Part shown: positions 1 through 8,776 of the stretch, one piece after another
Position numbering within the stretch: the stretch's first letter is position 1
Layout: each line of letters begins with the position of its first letter
Origin: Streptomyces sp. SAT1
GTDB taxonomy: Bacteria > Actinomycetota > Actinomycetes > Streptomycetales > Streptomycetaceae
Assembly: GCF_001654495.1 (NCBI RefSeq)
Contig: NZ_CP015849.1
Span: forward strand, 2,060,501 to 2,124,500
Length of the DNA stretch: 64,000 nt
Reading direction: 5' to 3'
The notes under the pieces: generated by a model
Told to the model about the DNA's origin: nothing
Databases searched by the model: none
The model's input: the letters and a program-made list of their open reading frames with translations, nothing else
Program-made: the position numbers and the translations under genes

Positions 1-876
1 AAGTCCGTGCAGAACAAGGACGGCGGCTGGGGCTATATGCCCGGCGGGGCCAGTGACACCAACTCGACCTCGGTCGTCGTCGGCGCCCTCACCGCCGCCG
101 GTGACCAGCCCGCGTCCGTCCTCAAGGACGGCAACTCCCCCTACGACGCCCTGCTGAAGCTGGCCCTGCCGTGCTCCGGCAAGGGCGACGGCGCGGGTGC
201 CTTCGCCTTCCAGCCGGACAAGCAGGGCAAGCTCGCCGCCAACGCGGACGCGACCGCCGCCGGTGTCGTCGGCATCCTCGGCAAGGGCCTGGTCGCGTCC
301 GCCGCCAAGGACGGCGGCGCGGCCCGCTGCTCCGACGCCGGTCCCGCCCCCGAGCGGGCCGCCGCGGGCGGCGCCGCCTACCTCGCCCGCGTCGTCGCGA
401 AGGACGGCCACCTCACCTCCGCGCTGCCCGGCGCCGACCCGCAGCCCGACTACGGCAACACCGCCGACACGGTCGTGGCGCTGGCCGCGCAGGGCGGCGC
501 CGCGCAGGCCCGCAAGCCGCTGGAGTGGCTGGAGAAGAACGCCGGGACCTGGGCGGCGCAGAGCGGTCCGGCCGCCTACGCCCAGCTGATCTTCGCCGCG
601 CACGCCACCGGCACCGACCCGCGCGCCTTCGGCGGCACCGACCTGGTCAAGGCGCTGAACGCCACCGGCCCGGCCCCGCAGCAGGCCGCCGACGGCAAGG
701 GCCAGGGCACGACGGCACCGACGGACAAGGCGGATAGGGCAGACAAGACGGACAAGGGCAGCGGCTCTTCGCACACCGTCTGGTGGATCGTCGGCGGTGT
801 CGTCGTGGTCCTCGTGGTCGCCGCCGTCGCCTGGTCGGTCCTGCGCGGGCGCGGCGGCGCGGGGCAGCGGTCGTGA
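1..876 (+). CDS. Surface-anchored prenyltransferase/squalene-oxidase-repeat protein (5' end outside window)
   Basis: The reading frame is already open at base 1, so the start lies upstream; only about 291 residues are visible. Repeated Gly-Gly-Trp-Gly-type motifs (DGGWGYMPGG near the start) and regularly spaced helical segments match the terpenoid-cyclase/prenyltransferase alpha-alpha barrel repeat, the fold also used by transcobalamin and intrinsic factor. A charged, Thr/Lys/Asp-rich linker leads to a C-terminal membrane segment (WWIVGGVVVVLVVAAVAW) and a short basic tail, so the domain should sit outside the cell. The stop overlaps the next GTG start by 4 bases (GTGA), the first of four coupled junctions leading into an ECF transporter. 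Inference: it captures the transported ligand at the surface; enzymatic activity is unlikely. Confidence 0.8.
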   Translation, partial: KSVQNKDGGWGYMPGGASDTNSTSVVVGALTAAGDQPASVLKDGNSPYDALLKLALPCSGKGDGAGAFAFQPDKQGKLAANADATAAGVVGILGKGLVASAAKDGGAARCSDAGPAPERAAAGGAAYLARVVAKDGHLTSALPGADPQPDYGNTADTVVALAAQGGAAQARKPLEWLEKNAGTWAAQSGPAAYAQLIFAAHATGTDPRAFGGTDLVKALNATGPAPQQAADGKGQGTTAPTDKADRADKTDKGSGSSHTVWWIVGGVVVVLVVAAVAWSVLRGRGGAGQRS

Positions 877-1589
877 CGCACCGCCTCCCGCGCGTCCTGC
901 CCGTGCTGCTGGCCGCCGTGTTCCTGCTGGCGGCGGGCGTCGCCCCGGCGCAGGCGGCCGGGTACCGCTACTGGTCCTTCTGGGACCGCGAGGGCGGGAA
1001 GTGGACGTACGCCACCCAGGGGCCGTCCACGGCGCGCCCCGCCGACGGGGACGTGCAGGGCTTCCGGTTCGCGGTGAGCCAGGACTCCCAGGACGCGGCC
1101 CAGCCGCGCGGGACGGCCGGCTTCGCCGCCATCTGCTCGGGCACCGAGGCCCGCGGCGGTGACAAGCGCGTCGCGCTGGTCCTGGACTTCGGCGTCGCGG
1201 CGGACGCGCCCTCCGGTGAGAGTCCGCCCGCGCCGCGCACGGCCTGCGCCCGGGTGCCGTCCGACGCCACCACGGCCGAGGCCCTGGCGGCCGTCGCCAA
1301 GCCGCTGCGCTACAACACCGACGCGCTGCTCTGCGCGATCTCCGGCTATCCGCGCAAGGGCTGCGGCGAGCAGGTCGCCGCGGACGGCGGCGACCGGGCC
1401 GACCGGGGGCAGGGCGACAACGAGAACAACGAGAACAACGAGAACAAGGACAAGGGCGCGGACAGCTCGGCCGCCGCCAAGGACAACGACGGCGGCGGCC
1501 CCTCGGTGGGTCTGCTCGCGGGCGGCGCCGTGGTCGTGGTCCTCGCCGGGGCGGCCGTATGGCAGGCCCGGCGGCGCAGGAATGCCTAG
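873..1589 (+). CDS. Secreted, membrane-tethered partner protein of the ECF operon (SCO2322-like)
   Basis: 238 residues. The GTG at 873 is chosen because it overlaps the preceding stop and begins a clean Sec signal peptide (LPVLLAAVFLLAAGVAPAQA). The exported part has a short aromatic N-terminal stretch (YRYWSFWDREGG) and four cysteines, then an Asn/Glu/Lys/Asp-rich linker and a C-terminal membrane helix with an arginine tail (LLAGGAVVVVLAGAAVW). The architecture, exported domain plus linker plus tail anchor, copies the upstream protein. No catalytic motif is recognisable. It overlaps the EcfT gene by 8 bases. Position suggests the two anchored proteins form an extracellular substrate-capture pair for the transporter; this is inference. 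Confidence 0.75.
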   Translation: MTHRLPRVLPVLLAAVFLLAAGVAPAQAAGYRYWSFWDREGGKWTYATQGPSTARPADGDVQGFRFAVSQDSQDAAQPRGTAGFAAICSGTEARGGDKRVALVLDFGVAADAPSGESPPAPRTACARVPSDATTAEALAAVAKPLRYNTDALLCAISGYPRKGCGEQVAADGGDRADRGQGDNENNENNENKDKGADSSAAAKDNDGGGPSVGLLAGGAVVVVLAGAAVWQARRRRNA

Positions 1590-2730
1590 CGGTACGAGCC
1601 GTACGGCCGGTGCGCCCGCGCGCCGGTCCGGCCCGCGGGTACACGCGGGCGCCTGGTGGCTGTGGGCGCTGGCGCTGGGCACCGGCGCCACCCGCACCAC
1701 CAACCCGCTGCTGCTCGCGCTGCTCCTCACGGTCTCCGGCTACGTCGTCGTGACCTGCCGCCCGCGCACCCCCTCGGCCCGCTCCTACACCGCCTTCCTG
1801 CGGCTGGCGCTGGCCGTCCTCGTCATCCGGCTGTTCTTCGCGGTCGTCCTCGGCTCGCCCATCCCCGGCACCCATGTGCTGGTCACCCTGCCCGAGGTGC
1901 CGCTGCCGCACTGGGCGCAGGGCATCCGGCTGGGCGGCCGGGTCACGGCCGAAGGGCTGCTGTTCGCGCTGTACGACGGGCTGAAGCTGGCCGCGCTGCT
2001 GATCTGCGTGGGCGCGGCCAACGCGCTGGCCGCCCCCGCCCGGCTGCTCAAGTCGCTGCCGGGCGCCCTGTACGAGACGGGCGTGGCCGTCGTCGTCGCG
2101 CTCACCTTCGCCCCGCACCTGGTGGCCGACGGGCGCAGGCTGCGGGCCGCGCGGCGGCTGCGCGGGCGTCCCGACCGGGGGGTGCGCGGGCTGCTGCACG
2201 TCGGACTGCCGGTACTGGAAGGCGCGTTGGAGCGTTCGGTGGCGCTGGCCGCCGCGATGGACGCCCGCGGCTACGGCCGTACCGCCGAGGTGGCGCCCGC
2301 CGTGCGCCGTACCACCGCGGCGCTCACCCTGGGCGGGCTGCTCGGGGTCTGCGCGGGCACGTACGGGCTGCTCACCGCGGCGGGCGGGAGCTACGGTCTC
2401 CCGGTGCTGCTGGCCGGGCTCGCGGCCGCGCTCGGCGGGCTCTGGCTGGGCGGGCGCCGCTCGGTCCGCACCCGCTACCGGCCCGACACCTGGAACGCCC
2501 GGTCCTGTCTGGTGGCCGCCTCGGGGGTCGCCGTGGCCGCGCTGCTGACGCTGGCCGCCGCCCGCGACCCGGAGGCCCTGCGCCCCGGGGTGGTCCCGCT
2601 GGTCGCCCCCGGTCTGCCGCTGTGGCCCGCGGCGGCCGTCCTGCTCGGTCTGGTCCCCGCGTTCGTGGCGCCCACCGGCACCGCCGCCCGCGAGGAGCCG
2701 GGCCCCCGCGCCCGCGAGGAGTCGCCGTGA
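1582..2730 (+). CDS. ecfT: ECF transporter transmembrane subunit EcfT (CbiQ family)
   Basis: 382 residues. The ATG at 1582 lies inside the end of the previous gene and gives a normal N-terminus before the first hydrophobic segment (WWLWALALG). Several membrane segments follow. The characteristic coupling helix is present around 2240-2280 (ALERSVALAAAMDARGYGRT), containing the Ala-Arg-Gly motif with which EcfT proteins contact the ATPase groove. In ECF importers EcfT transmits ATP-driven movement to the substrate-binding S component. The stop overlaps the ATPase start by 4 bases (GTGA). The C-terminal third adds extra hydrophobic segments beyond the core CbiQ fold, as in many actinobacterial homologues. 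Confidence 0.9.
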   Translation: MPSGTSRTAGAPARRSGPRVHAGAWWLWALALGTGATRTTNPLLLALLLTVSGYVVVTCRPRTPSARSYTAFLRLALAVLVIRLFFAVVLGSPIPGTHVLVTLPEVPLPHWAQGIRLGGRVTAEGLLFALYDGLKLAALLICVGAANALAAPARLLKSLPGALYETGVAVVVALTFAPHLVADGRRLRAARRLRGRPDRGVRGLLHVGLPVLEGALERSVALAAAMDARGYGRTAEVAPAVRRTTAALTLGGLLGVCAGTYGLLTAAGGSYGLPVLLAGLAAALGGLWLGGRRSVRTRYRPDTWNARSCLVAASGVAVAALLTLAAARDPEALRPGVVPLVAPGLPLWPAAAVLLGLVPAFVAPTGTAAREEPGPRAREESP

Positions 2731-4457
2731 TCCGTTTCGAGGATGTCTCCGTACGGTACGAGGGGACCGCCGAACCCACCGTCAGCGGTGTGGACTTCGA
2801 GGTGCCCGAGGGCGAACTCGTGCTGCTGGTCGGCCCGTCGGGCGTCGGCAAGTCCACCGTGCTGGGCGCGGTGAGCGGTCTGGTGCCGCACTTCACCGGC
2901 GGCACCCTGCGCGGCCGGGTCACCGTGGCGGGCCGCGACACCCGCGTCCACAAGCCGCGTGAGCTGGCCGACGTCGTCGGCACCGTCGGCCAGGACCCGC
3001 TGTCCCACTTCGTCACCGACACGGTGGAGGACGAACTCGCCTACGGCATGGAGTCGCTGGGCCTCGCCCCGGCCGTGATGCGCCGCCGGGTGGAGGAGAC
3101 CCTCGACCTGCTGGGCCTGGCCGCGCTGCGGGACCGGCCCATCGCCACGCTCTCCGGCGGCCAGCAGCAGCGGGTCGCGATCGGCTCGGTGCTCACCCCG
3201 CATCCGAAGGTCCTGGTCCTGGACGAGCCGACCTCGGCGCTCGACCCGGCCGCCGCCGAAGAGGTCCTGGCCGTCCTCCAGCGGCTCGTGCACGACCTCG
3301 GCACCACGGTCCTGATGGCCGAGCACCGCCTCGAACGCGTCGTGCAGTACGCCGACCAGGTCGTCCTGCTGCCCGCGCCGGGCGCCGCCCCCCTGCTGGG
3401 CGCCCCGGCCGAGGTGATGGCCGTCTCGCCGGTGGTCCCGCCGGTGGTGGACCTGGGGCGGCTGGCCGGCTGGTCGCCGCTGCCGCTGACCGTGCGCGAC
3501 GCCCGGCGCCGCGCGGCCGGCCTGCGCACCCGGCTGACCGGCCGCGCGCCCGCGCCCGCGCCGCTCCCGGCCACGGCACCGCCCGGCGCGCCCCCGCCCG
3601 TACCGCACGCCCCCGCCGGACGGCCGGGGCTGCGCACACTCCTGCGCGGACGCGCGGCGGGCAGTGCCACGGCCGCCGCCGCCCCGGAGGCGTCCGGCGA
3701 CGCCCCCCTCGTCGCCGAGGTCCGCGCCCTGGGCGTCCGCCGCGACGGCGTGCAGGCGCTGCACCACGTCGACCTGGCCGTCGCCCCCGGCGAGACCGTC
3801 GCGCTCATGGGCCGCAACGGCGCCGGGAAGTCCACGCTGCTCGGCTCGCTGGTCGGCCTGGTGGAGCCGCGCACCGGGCAGGTCCGGGTGGGCGGCGCCG
3901 TCCCGCACCGCACCGCGCCCCGCGAACTGGTGCGCCGGGTCGGCCTGGTCCCGCAGGAGCCGCGCGACCTGCTGTACGCGGACACGGTCGCCGCCGAGTG
4001 CGCGGCCGCCGACCGGGACGCGCAGGCGGCGCCCGGCACCTGCCGGGCCCTGGTCGAGGAGCTGCTGCCCGGTGTCGGCGACGCCACCCACCCGCGTGAT
4101 CTGTCCGAGGGCCAGCGCCTCGCGCTCGCCCTCGCGGTGGTGCTGGCCGCGCGCCCGCCGCTGCTGCTCCTGGACGAGCCGACCCGGGGCCTGGACTACG
4201 GCGCGAAGGCCCGCCTGGTCGCCGTGCTGCGCGCGCTGGCCGCCGAGGGCCACGCGATCGTGCTGGCCACGCACGACGTGGAGCTGGCCGCGGACCTGGC
4301 ACACCGGGTGGTGCTGCTCGCCGAGGGCGAGGTGATCGCGGACGGCCCGATGGCCGAGGTGGTCGTCTCCTCCCCTTCCTACGCCCCGCAGGTCGCCAAG
4401 ATCCTCGCCCCGCAGCGGTGGCTCACCGTCTCCCAGGTCCGCGAGGCACTGGCATGA
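2727..4457 (+). CDS. ECF transporter energising protein with two fused ABC ATPase domains
   Basis: 576 residues, equivalent to EcfA1 and EcfA2 in one chain. Domain 1 has Walker A GPSGVGKST near residue 38, signature LSGGQQQR and Walker B VLVLDEPTSALD. Domain 2 has Walker A GRNGAGKST near residue 361, a variant signature LSEGQR and Walker B LLLLDEPTRGLD. An Ala/Pro-rich linker of roughly 100 residues separates them. The variant second signature suggests asymmetric nucleotide sites, as in other fused ECF ATPases. The GTG start overlaps the EcfT stop and the stop overlaps the S-component ATG, so translation is coupled along the operon. Cytoplasmic, bound to EcfT. Confidence 0.93.
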   Translation: MIRFEDVSVRYEGTAEPTVSGVDFEVPEGELVLLVGPSGVGKSTVLGAVSGLVPHFTGGTLRGRVTVAGRDTRVHKPRELADVVGTVGQDPLSHFVTDTVEDELAYGMESLGLAPAVMRRRVEETLDLLGLAALRDRPIATLSGGQQQRVAIGSVLTPHPKVLVLDEPTSALDPAAAEEVLAVLQRLVHDLGTTVLMAEHRLERVVQYADQVVLLPAPGAAPLLGAPAEVMAVSPVVPPVVDLGRLAGWSPLPLTVRDARRRAAGLRTRLTGRAPAPAPLPATAPPGAPPPVPHAPAGRPGLRTLLRGRAAGSATAAAAPEASGDAPLVAEVRALGVRRDGVQALHHVDLAVAPGETVALMGRNGAGKSTLLGSLVGLVEPRTGQVRVGGAVPHRTAPRELVRRVGLVPQEPRDLLYADTVAAECAAADRDAQAAPGTCRALVEELLPGVGDATHPRDLSEGQRLALALAVVLAARPPLLLLDEPTRGLDYGAKARLVAVLRALAAEGHAIVLATHDVELAADLAHRVVLLAEGEVIADGPMAEVVVSSPSYAPQVAKILAPQRWLTVSQVREALA

Positions 4458-5332
4458 CCGCTCCCGCCTCCGCGCCCACACCCACCGCGCCCGCGCCGGA
4501 CCCCGCCGCCCGGCCCGCCCGCCGGGTGCGCGCCGTCCGCTTCGGGCCGCGCTCGGTGGCCGCGCTCGTCCTGGTCAGCGCGGTCGGGGTGGCCGCGTTC
4601 AGCTGGCCGTTCCTGGCGCCGCCGACCGCCCAGGTGAACGCGCACGCGCAGGACGCGCCCTGGCTGTTCGCGGGACTGCTCGTCCTGCTGGTGGCGGTCG
4701 TCGCGGCGACGATCTCCGAGTCGGGCCTCGGACCCAAGGCGGTCGCGATGCTCGGCGTGCTGGCCGCGACCGGGGCCGCGCTGCGCCCGATCGGCGCCGG
4801 TACGGCGGGCCTGGAGCCGATGTTCTTCCTGATGGTGCTGAGCGGGCGCGTGCTCGGGCCGGGCTTCGGGTACGTGCTGGGCTCGGTGACGATGTTCGCG
4901 TCCGCGCTGCTCACCGGCGGGGTGGGGCCGTGGATGCCGTTCCAGATGCTGGCGATGGGCTGGTTCACCATGGGCGCGGGCCTGCTGCCGGGCCCGGACC
5001 GGCTGCGCGGGCGGGCGGAGCTGCTGGTGCTGGGCCTGTACGGCTTCGTCGCCGCGTTCGCCTACGGCACGGTCATGAACCTCGCGGGCTGGCCCTTCAT
5101 GGGCACCCTCGCCTCCTCCATCTCCTTCGACCCGCACGCCGCGATCGGCGCGAACCTGGCCCGTTTCACCGCGTACTGCCTGGCCACCTCGCTGGGCTGG
5201 GACCTGGGCCGGGCCGTGGTGACCGTGGTGCTGACGCTGGCGGTCGGCCCGGCGGTGCTGCGGGCGCTGCGCCGGGCCACCCGGCGGGCCGCCTTCGAGA
5301 CGCCGGTCACCTTCGAGGCCCCCGGCCAGTGA
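4454..5332 (+). CDS. ECF transporter substrate-binding (S) component, CbrT-like
   Basis: 292 residues. The ATG at 4454 overlaps the ATPase stop. A proline/alanine-rich cytosolic N-terminus is followed by about six membrane segments. The conserved-looking stretch from about residue 95 to 190 (LRPIGAGTAGLEP, GPGFGYVLG, ALLTGGVGPWMPFQMLAMGW) resembles the S components annotated CbrT, which import cobalamin-type compounds. In this transporter class the S protein alone binds the vitamin while the two upstream genes supply membrane coupling and ATPase. Corrinoid specificity is an inference from similarity and from the transcobalamin-like neighbour. This is the last gene of the operon. Confidence 0.85.
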   Translation: MTAPASAPTPTAPAPDPAARPARRVRAVRFGPRSVAALVLVSAVGVAAFSWPFLAPPTAQVNAHAQDAPWLFAGLLVLLVAVVAATISESGLGPKAVAMLGVLAATGAALRPIGAGTAGLEPMFFLMVLSGRVLGPGFGYVLGSVTMFASALLTGGVGPWMPFQMLAMGWFTMGAGLLPGPDRLRGRAELLVLGLYGFVAAFAYGTVMNLAGWPFMGTLASSISFDPHAAIGANLARFTAYCLATSLGWDLGRAVVTVVLTLAVGPAVLRALRRATRRAAFETPVTFEAPGQ

Positions 5333-5678
5333 ACCGTCGGTGAGGCCCGCCGAGCCCACCGTGACCGGACCGGTGAGGCGCCCCACATGACCCAGGTCAC
5401 CTACGAAGCGGGGCCGTAGCCCGAAGTGGCTGTCATGTACCCGGCTTTACGCGCGTCCACCTGGGCATTGAGACGCCGCTCACACGAGTCCGGATCATCC
5501 CTGATGCGACGACCACTAGTAAAAGGGGTGTTTGCGCCCGGTTTTCCGGCCTGCTTCTCTGGACGACGTCGCCAGGAGCCGACGGTCCCCCCGGGGGTCG
5601 CGGCACCGGGCAGCCCCTCCCCCGCTTCCGCGGGCTCCGGCCGCCGGCGATTCCTGTCCCCGACGTAAGAGGTTCTCC
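5333..5678. other. Intergenic region upstream of the secreted transglycosylase
   Basis: 346 bases with no credible gene. It must hold the end of the ECF operon and the promoter and leader of the following gene. It contains an A+T-richer patch near 5515-5530 and G+C-rich inverted repeats around 5575-5645. Related Streptomyces cell-wall hydrolase genes often carry a c-di-AMP (ydaO) riboswitch, but its conserved blocks were not found here. Confidence 0.5.
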
Positions 5679-6095
5679 GTGTCCGTCTCCTTCATCCGCC
5701 GCATCGCCACTCCGAAGAAGGCCCTCTCCACCGCCGCCGTGGCCGCCGCCACCGTCGGTATGGCCCTCACCTCGGCCCCCGCGCACGCGGCCACCACCGC
5801 TTCGGGTGCCGACGCCAGGTCGATCGCGCGCCAGATGATCCCGGACGCCGCCCAGTTCAACGCTTTCAGCAACATCGTCAACCACGAGAGCAGCTGGAAC
5901 GTCCACGCCACCAACTCCTCCTCCGGTGCCTACGGCCTGGTCCAGGCGCTCCCGGCCTCGAAGATGTCCTCGGCCGGCGCGGACTGGAAGACCAACCCCA
6001 AGACCCAGATCAAGTGGGGTCTGGACTACATGAACTCCCGCTACGGCAGCCCGGCCGCCGCCTGGAACTTCTGGCAGGCCAACGGCTGGTACTGA
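5679..6095 (+). CDS. Secreted lytic transglycosylase (SLT-like domain)
   Basis: 138 residues. The GTG at 5679 is preceded by a good ribosome site (AAGAGG at about 5668) and opens directly into a Sec signal peptide (about residues 1-38, ending SAPAHA). The mature 100-residue domain has the lysozyme-like SLT core: the predicted catalytic glutamate in NHESSWN, then SSGAYGLVQALP and a C-terminal NFWQANGWY. Such small proteins cleave peptidoglycan glycan strands outside the cell, usually during growth or germination. An upstream in-frame extension is rejected because it would bury the signal peptide. A strong hairpin follows the gene. Confidence 0.9.
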   Translation: MSVSFIRRIATPKKALSTAAVAAATVGMALTSAPAHAATTASGADARSIARQMIPDAAQFNAFSNIVNHESSWNVHATNSSSGAYGLVQALPASKMSSAGADWKTNPKTQIKWGLDYMNSRYGSPAAAWNFWQANGWY

Positions 6096-6169
6096 GCCAC
6101 AGCCCCCTGATGCGGCGACCGGCCCGGCAGGTGCGATCCACCTGACCCGCGCCCCCGCACGGCAGTCGT

Positions 6170-6205
6170 GAAGGCGGCGGCCCCGATCCCCGGGCCGCCG
6201 CCTTC
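6170..6205. terminator. Bidirectional hairpin terminator
   Basis: A perfect 14-bp inverted repeat (6170-6183 with 6192-6205, starting GAAGGCGGCGG) separated by 8 bases lies between two convergent genes. It has no long T-tract, which is usual for Streptomyces. It could end transcripts from both directions. Confidence 0.8.
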
Positions 6206-6235
6206 TCCATGCCCGGGGGACGGAGTCAGGGCCGG

Positions 6236-8452
6236 TCAGCCGGTGGTGCCGACGGCGGTGGCGGTAGCGGTGGCGGTGGCGGTGGTGAAGGCGACCAGGG
6301 CGTACTGCGCGACGGTCACCTCCGCCGTGACCGCGTCCCCCGTGACCTGCCAGGGCACCGGGCGCGGGTCGGGCGACGGCCCGTCCGGGGAGCTGACCGT
6401 GACGGCGGTCACCCGCCGTCCCGCGGGCACGGTGAGCCGGACCGTGCAGGTGGCGGGCCTGGTGGTGAACGCGGCCGGGGCGTCGCCGAAGCAGGTGAAG
6501 TTCACCAGCTGCACCAGCGTCTCGTCCCCGAGCCGGCTCAGCTCCAGGTGGATGCGCGGGTCCCCGGTGAGGCCCACCGCGGGCGGCGCCGCGGCCCGCA
6601 CCGGCCCGAGCAGCCGGTCGGCGGTGGCCTGGTCGGTCCTCCCCAGGTACCGCAGTCCGGCGAGGTCCTTCACGTAGTGGCAGGTGCCCGCCCCGACGGC
6701 GTGCTCGCGGGTCTCGGGCTGCGGGTCGGCGGCGCCGAAACCGAGCACGTCGGCGAGCGCGTACTCGGTGCGCGCGGTGCCGTACTCGGTCAGCGAGGTG
6801 GGCGCGGGCCCGGTGACGACGAGGGTCCCGCCGCCCGTCACATACTCTCGCAGCACCGCCGCCTCCGCGTCGGAGACGGCCTGGAGATACGGCAGCAGCA
6901 GCACGCGGTAGCGGGCGAGACCGGCCGCGGTGAGGCCGGGGCTGGGCACGGTGTCGAACGGGATCTGCGCCCGCACCAGCGCCTTGACCGTGCCGCGGAA
7001 CTCCCCGAGCCACGGATGGTTCAGACAGCTCTCCTCGGCGTAGTCGTCGCTCCACCACTCCTCGACACCGGCCGGCGGCTTCGTGTTGACGTACATGCCG
7101 CTGCCGTCGCGCGAGGCGGTGAAGTCGCGGCCGGCGGAGGAGTGGTAGAGGCCGACCTCGGCGCCGCGCTCCGCGTCGAACAGCCGCTCCCGGTGGGCGG
7201 CGGCGAAGCCGTACACGCGGGTGCGGGTGGGCAGGTCGGCGCTGTCCGACTTGAAGGGCGTCTGCACCTCGTACGGGTTGCACCCGGTGGCCAGCACCTC
7301 GGCGAGCACCAGGGACGCGTCGTCGGCCTGCCAGCCGTAGGAGAACGCCCAGGCGGGCTTGGTGCCGCTGGCCGCCCGCGCGTACTTGTACATGGAGATC
7401 AGGCAGATCCAGTCGTCGGCGGTGGCGTGGCGCATGCCGTCGTAGTTGCCGAGGATGTCCACCTCCCAGACGTGGCTCGCGCTCTCGGCGGTGCGCAGCA
7501 GGGCGCCGTCCAGGCCGATGGTGGTGGCGTAGTCGTAGTCCATGGTGACGGTCTCGACGAAGGTGACCAGGTCCGGGTTGGCGGAGCGGCCGGCCGCGGC
7601 GATGTCGAGCTGCCACTGGTTGAGGTTGTGGTGGCGCCAGTCGACGTAGCGCCGGAAGACGGGATCCTTGAAGTCGGGCTTGGCCGGCATCGGCAGTCCG
7701 GTGTCCCCGGTGAACGCGGCGGTCGCCCAGGAAGAGGTGTCGCACCAGCTCAGCGCCCCGTCGAAGTAGATCGGCACGTCCGGCCAGATCGCGTCCACAC
7801 CGGTCGCGGCGATCCTCTTGACGCGGCCCAGGTAGTAGTCGCGCCAGGGCGAGTTGGGGCTGAGCCAGCAGCTCTCGTCGCCGGGGTCCACCCAGACGAC
7901 GAGGCTGCCGTAGAACACGTTGGGCTGACCGGTGAGGTCGCGCTGCACCCAGGAGGCGCCCTCGGCGGTCTTGTAGAACGAGGGGCCCTTCTCGCCGCCC
8001 ACACTGATCAGTTCGAGGGACGGGTAGTACATGACGACCCGCATCCCGGCGGTGTGGGCGAGTTCCGCGAAGCTGTGGATCTTGCCCAGGTGCTGGGTGA
8101 ACTCGGCGTCGGTCAGCCAGTTGGACAGGATCGTGTCGACCTCGATCACGCTGACGTTCTGTTTCTTCAGCGCGTCGATGACCGGCCGCATGTCGCGGGC
8201 GGGGTCGGCGTCGTCGTCGAAGGTGGCGTCCGCGATCCGCGCGTGCCGGGCCCACTCGGGGAAGGCCGCGGGCGTGAGCCGGGCGGCGGCCCCGGCGGGC
8301 CGCAGCGGTACGCCGGGGGCGCCGGGGCCGCCGGTCTGGTCGGGCTGCCGCCCCGCCCGGCCGGGCAGCAGCCGGACCGCGGCCGCCGCCCCGCACGCCG
8401 CGAGCGAGCCGCGCAGCAGCGCTCTGCGTGTCGGTCCCCGTCGTTCGCGCAT
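6236..8452 (-). CDS. Tat-exported glycoside hydrolase-like protein (TIM barrel plus beta-galactosidase-trimerisation-like domain)
   Basis: 738 residues. The ATG at 8452 is chosen because it opens a twin-arginine signal (PTRRALLRGSLAAC); the open frame upstream is non-coding in composition. Residues about 60-450 read as a TIM-barrel hydrolase (VIEVDTILSNW, MRVVMYYPSLELIS, GVDAIWPDVPIYFDG). Residues about 510-620 resemble the beta-galactosidase trimerisation (glutamine-amidotransferase-like) domain (ARYRVLLLPYLQAVSDAEAAVLREYV, GGTLVVTGP). The C-terminal part is a beta-sandwich ending in a low-complexity Thr/Ala/Val tail. The substrate cannot be named. Asp/Glu residues in DAIWPDVP and FVETVTMDYDY are candidate catalytic positions. 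It stands alone, facing the transglycosylase. Confidence 0.75.
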   Translation of the reverse strand: MRERRGPTRRALLRGSLAACGAAAAVRLLPGRAGRQPDQTGGPGAPGVPLRPAGAAARLTPAAFPEWARHARIADATFDDDADPARDMRPVIDALKKQNVSVIEVDTILSNWLTDAEFTQHLGKIHSFAELAHTAGMRVVMYYPSLELISVGGEKGPSFYKTAEGASWVQRDLTGQPNVFYGSLVVWVDPGDESCWLSPNSPWRDYYLGRVKRIAATGVDAIWPDVPIYFDGALSWCDTSSWATAAFTGDTGLPMPAKPDFKDPVFRRYVDWRHHNLNQWQLDIAAAGRSANPDLVTFVETVTMDYDYATTIGLDGALLRTAESASHVWEVDILGNYDGMRHATADDWICLISMYKYARAASGTKPAWAFSYGWQADDASLVLAEVLATGCNPYEVQTPFKSDSADLPTRTRVYGFAAAHRERLFDAERGAEVGLYHSSAGRDFTASRDGSGMYVNTKPPAGVEEWWSDDYAEESCLNHPWLGEFRGTVKALVRAQIPFDTVPSPGLTAAGLARYRVLLLPYLQAVSDAEAAVLREYVTGGGTLVVTGPAPTSLTEYGTARTEYALADVLGFGAADPQPETREHAVGAGTCHYVKDLAGLRYLGRTDQATADRLLGPVRAAAPPAVGLTGDPRIHLELSRLGDETLVQLVNFTCFGDAPAAFTTRPATCTVRLTVPAGRRVTAVTVSSPDGPSPDPRPVPWQVTGDAVTAEVTVAQYALVAFTTATATATATAVGTTG

Positions 8453-8776
8453 GGCTGTCCCCTTCCGCCGCACCCGGGATCGAGGCCGTGGTGGATGGCC
8501 GCGCTTCCGCCTCCGGGGCGGCCGAGGCAGCACACTGCCCGAGCGCGGCACGGCGGCGGGAGGGCGTTCACGGACAACGGCGATACGGCGCGAACGCGCG
8601 CCCGGAGGGGCGGCTACCGGCGGCGGTGAGCTGTGCGACGCCCCACCGGCCCCCGGAGCACCACGGGCACCGCGGCCGGTGTTCCGCTCCGGCGCCCCCG
8701 TCCGGTTCCGCACCACGCCGGGGCCCCGGCCGGTGGCCCGAACGCCCACCGTCGCACCGCACCCCCCGGTCAGCCG
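8453..8776. other. Intergenic region between glycosidase and lipase genes
   Basis: 324 bases without a gene. It should contain the promoter of the glycosidase gene (minus strand) and the end of the lipase transcript. Open frames crossing it lack ribosome sites and have no family resemblance. No repeat or riboswitch was recognised. Confidence 0.5.

Noticed and set aside
5333..5678. c-di-AMP (ydaO) riboswitch ahead of the transglycosylase gene
   Set aside because: Such switches often precede Streptomyces wall hydrolases, but the conserved blocks of that aptamer could not be found in order.
6236..6300. Tandem repeat as a regulatory element
   Set aside because: The GGTGGC-type repeat is the coding sequence of a Thr/Ala/Val tail in the glycosidase and needs no other explanation.
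6209..8629. 806-codon open frame on the plus strand opposite the glycosidase
   Set aside because: It mirrors the true gene in G+C-rich DNA, has low-complexity composition and no ribosome site or family resemblance.
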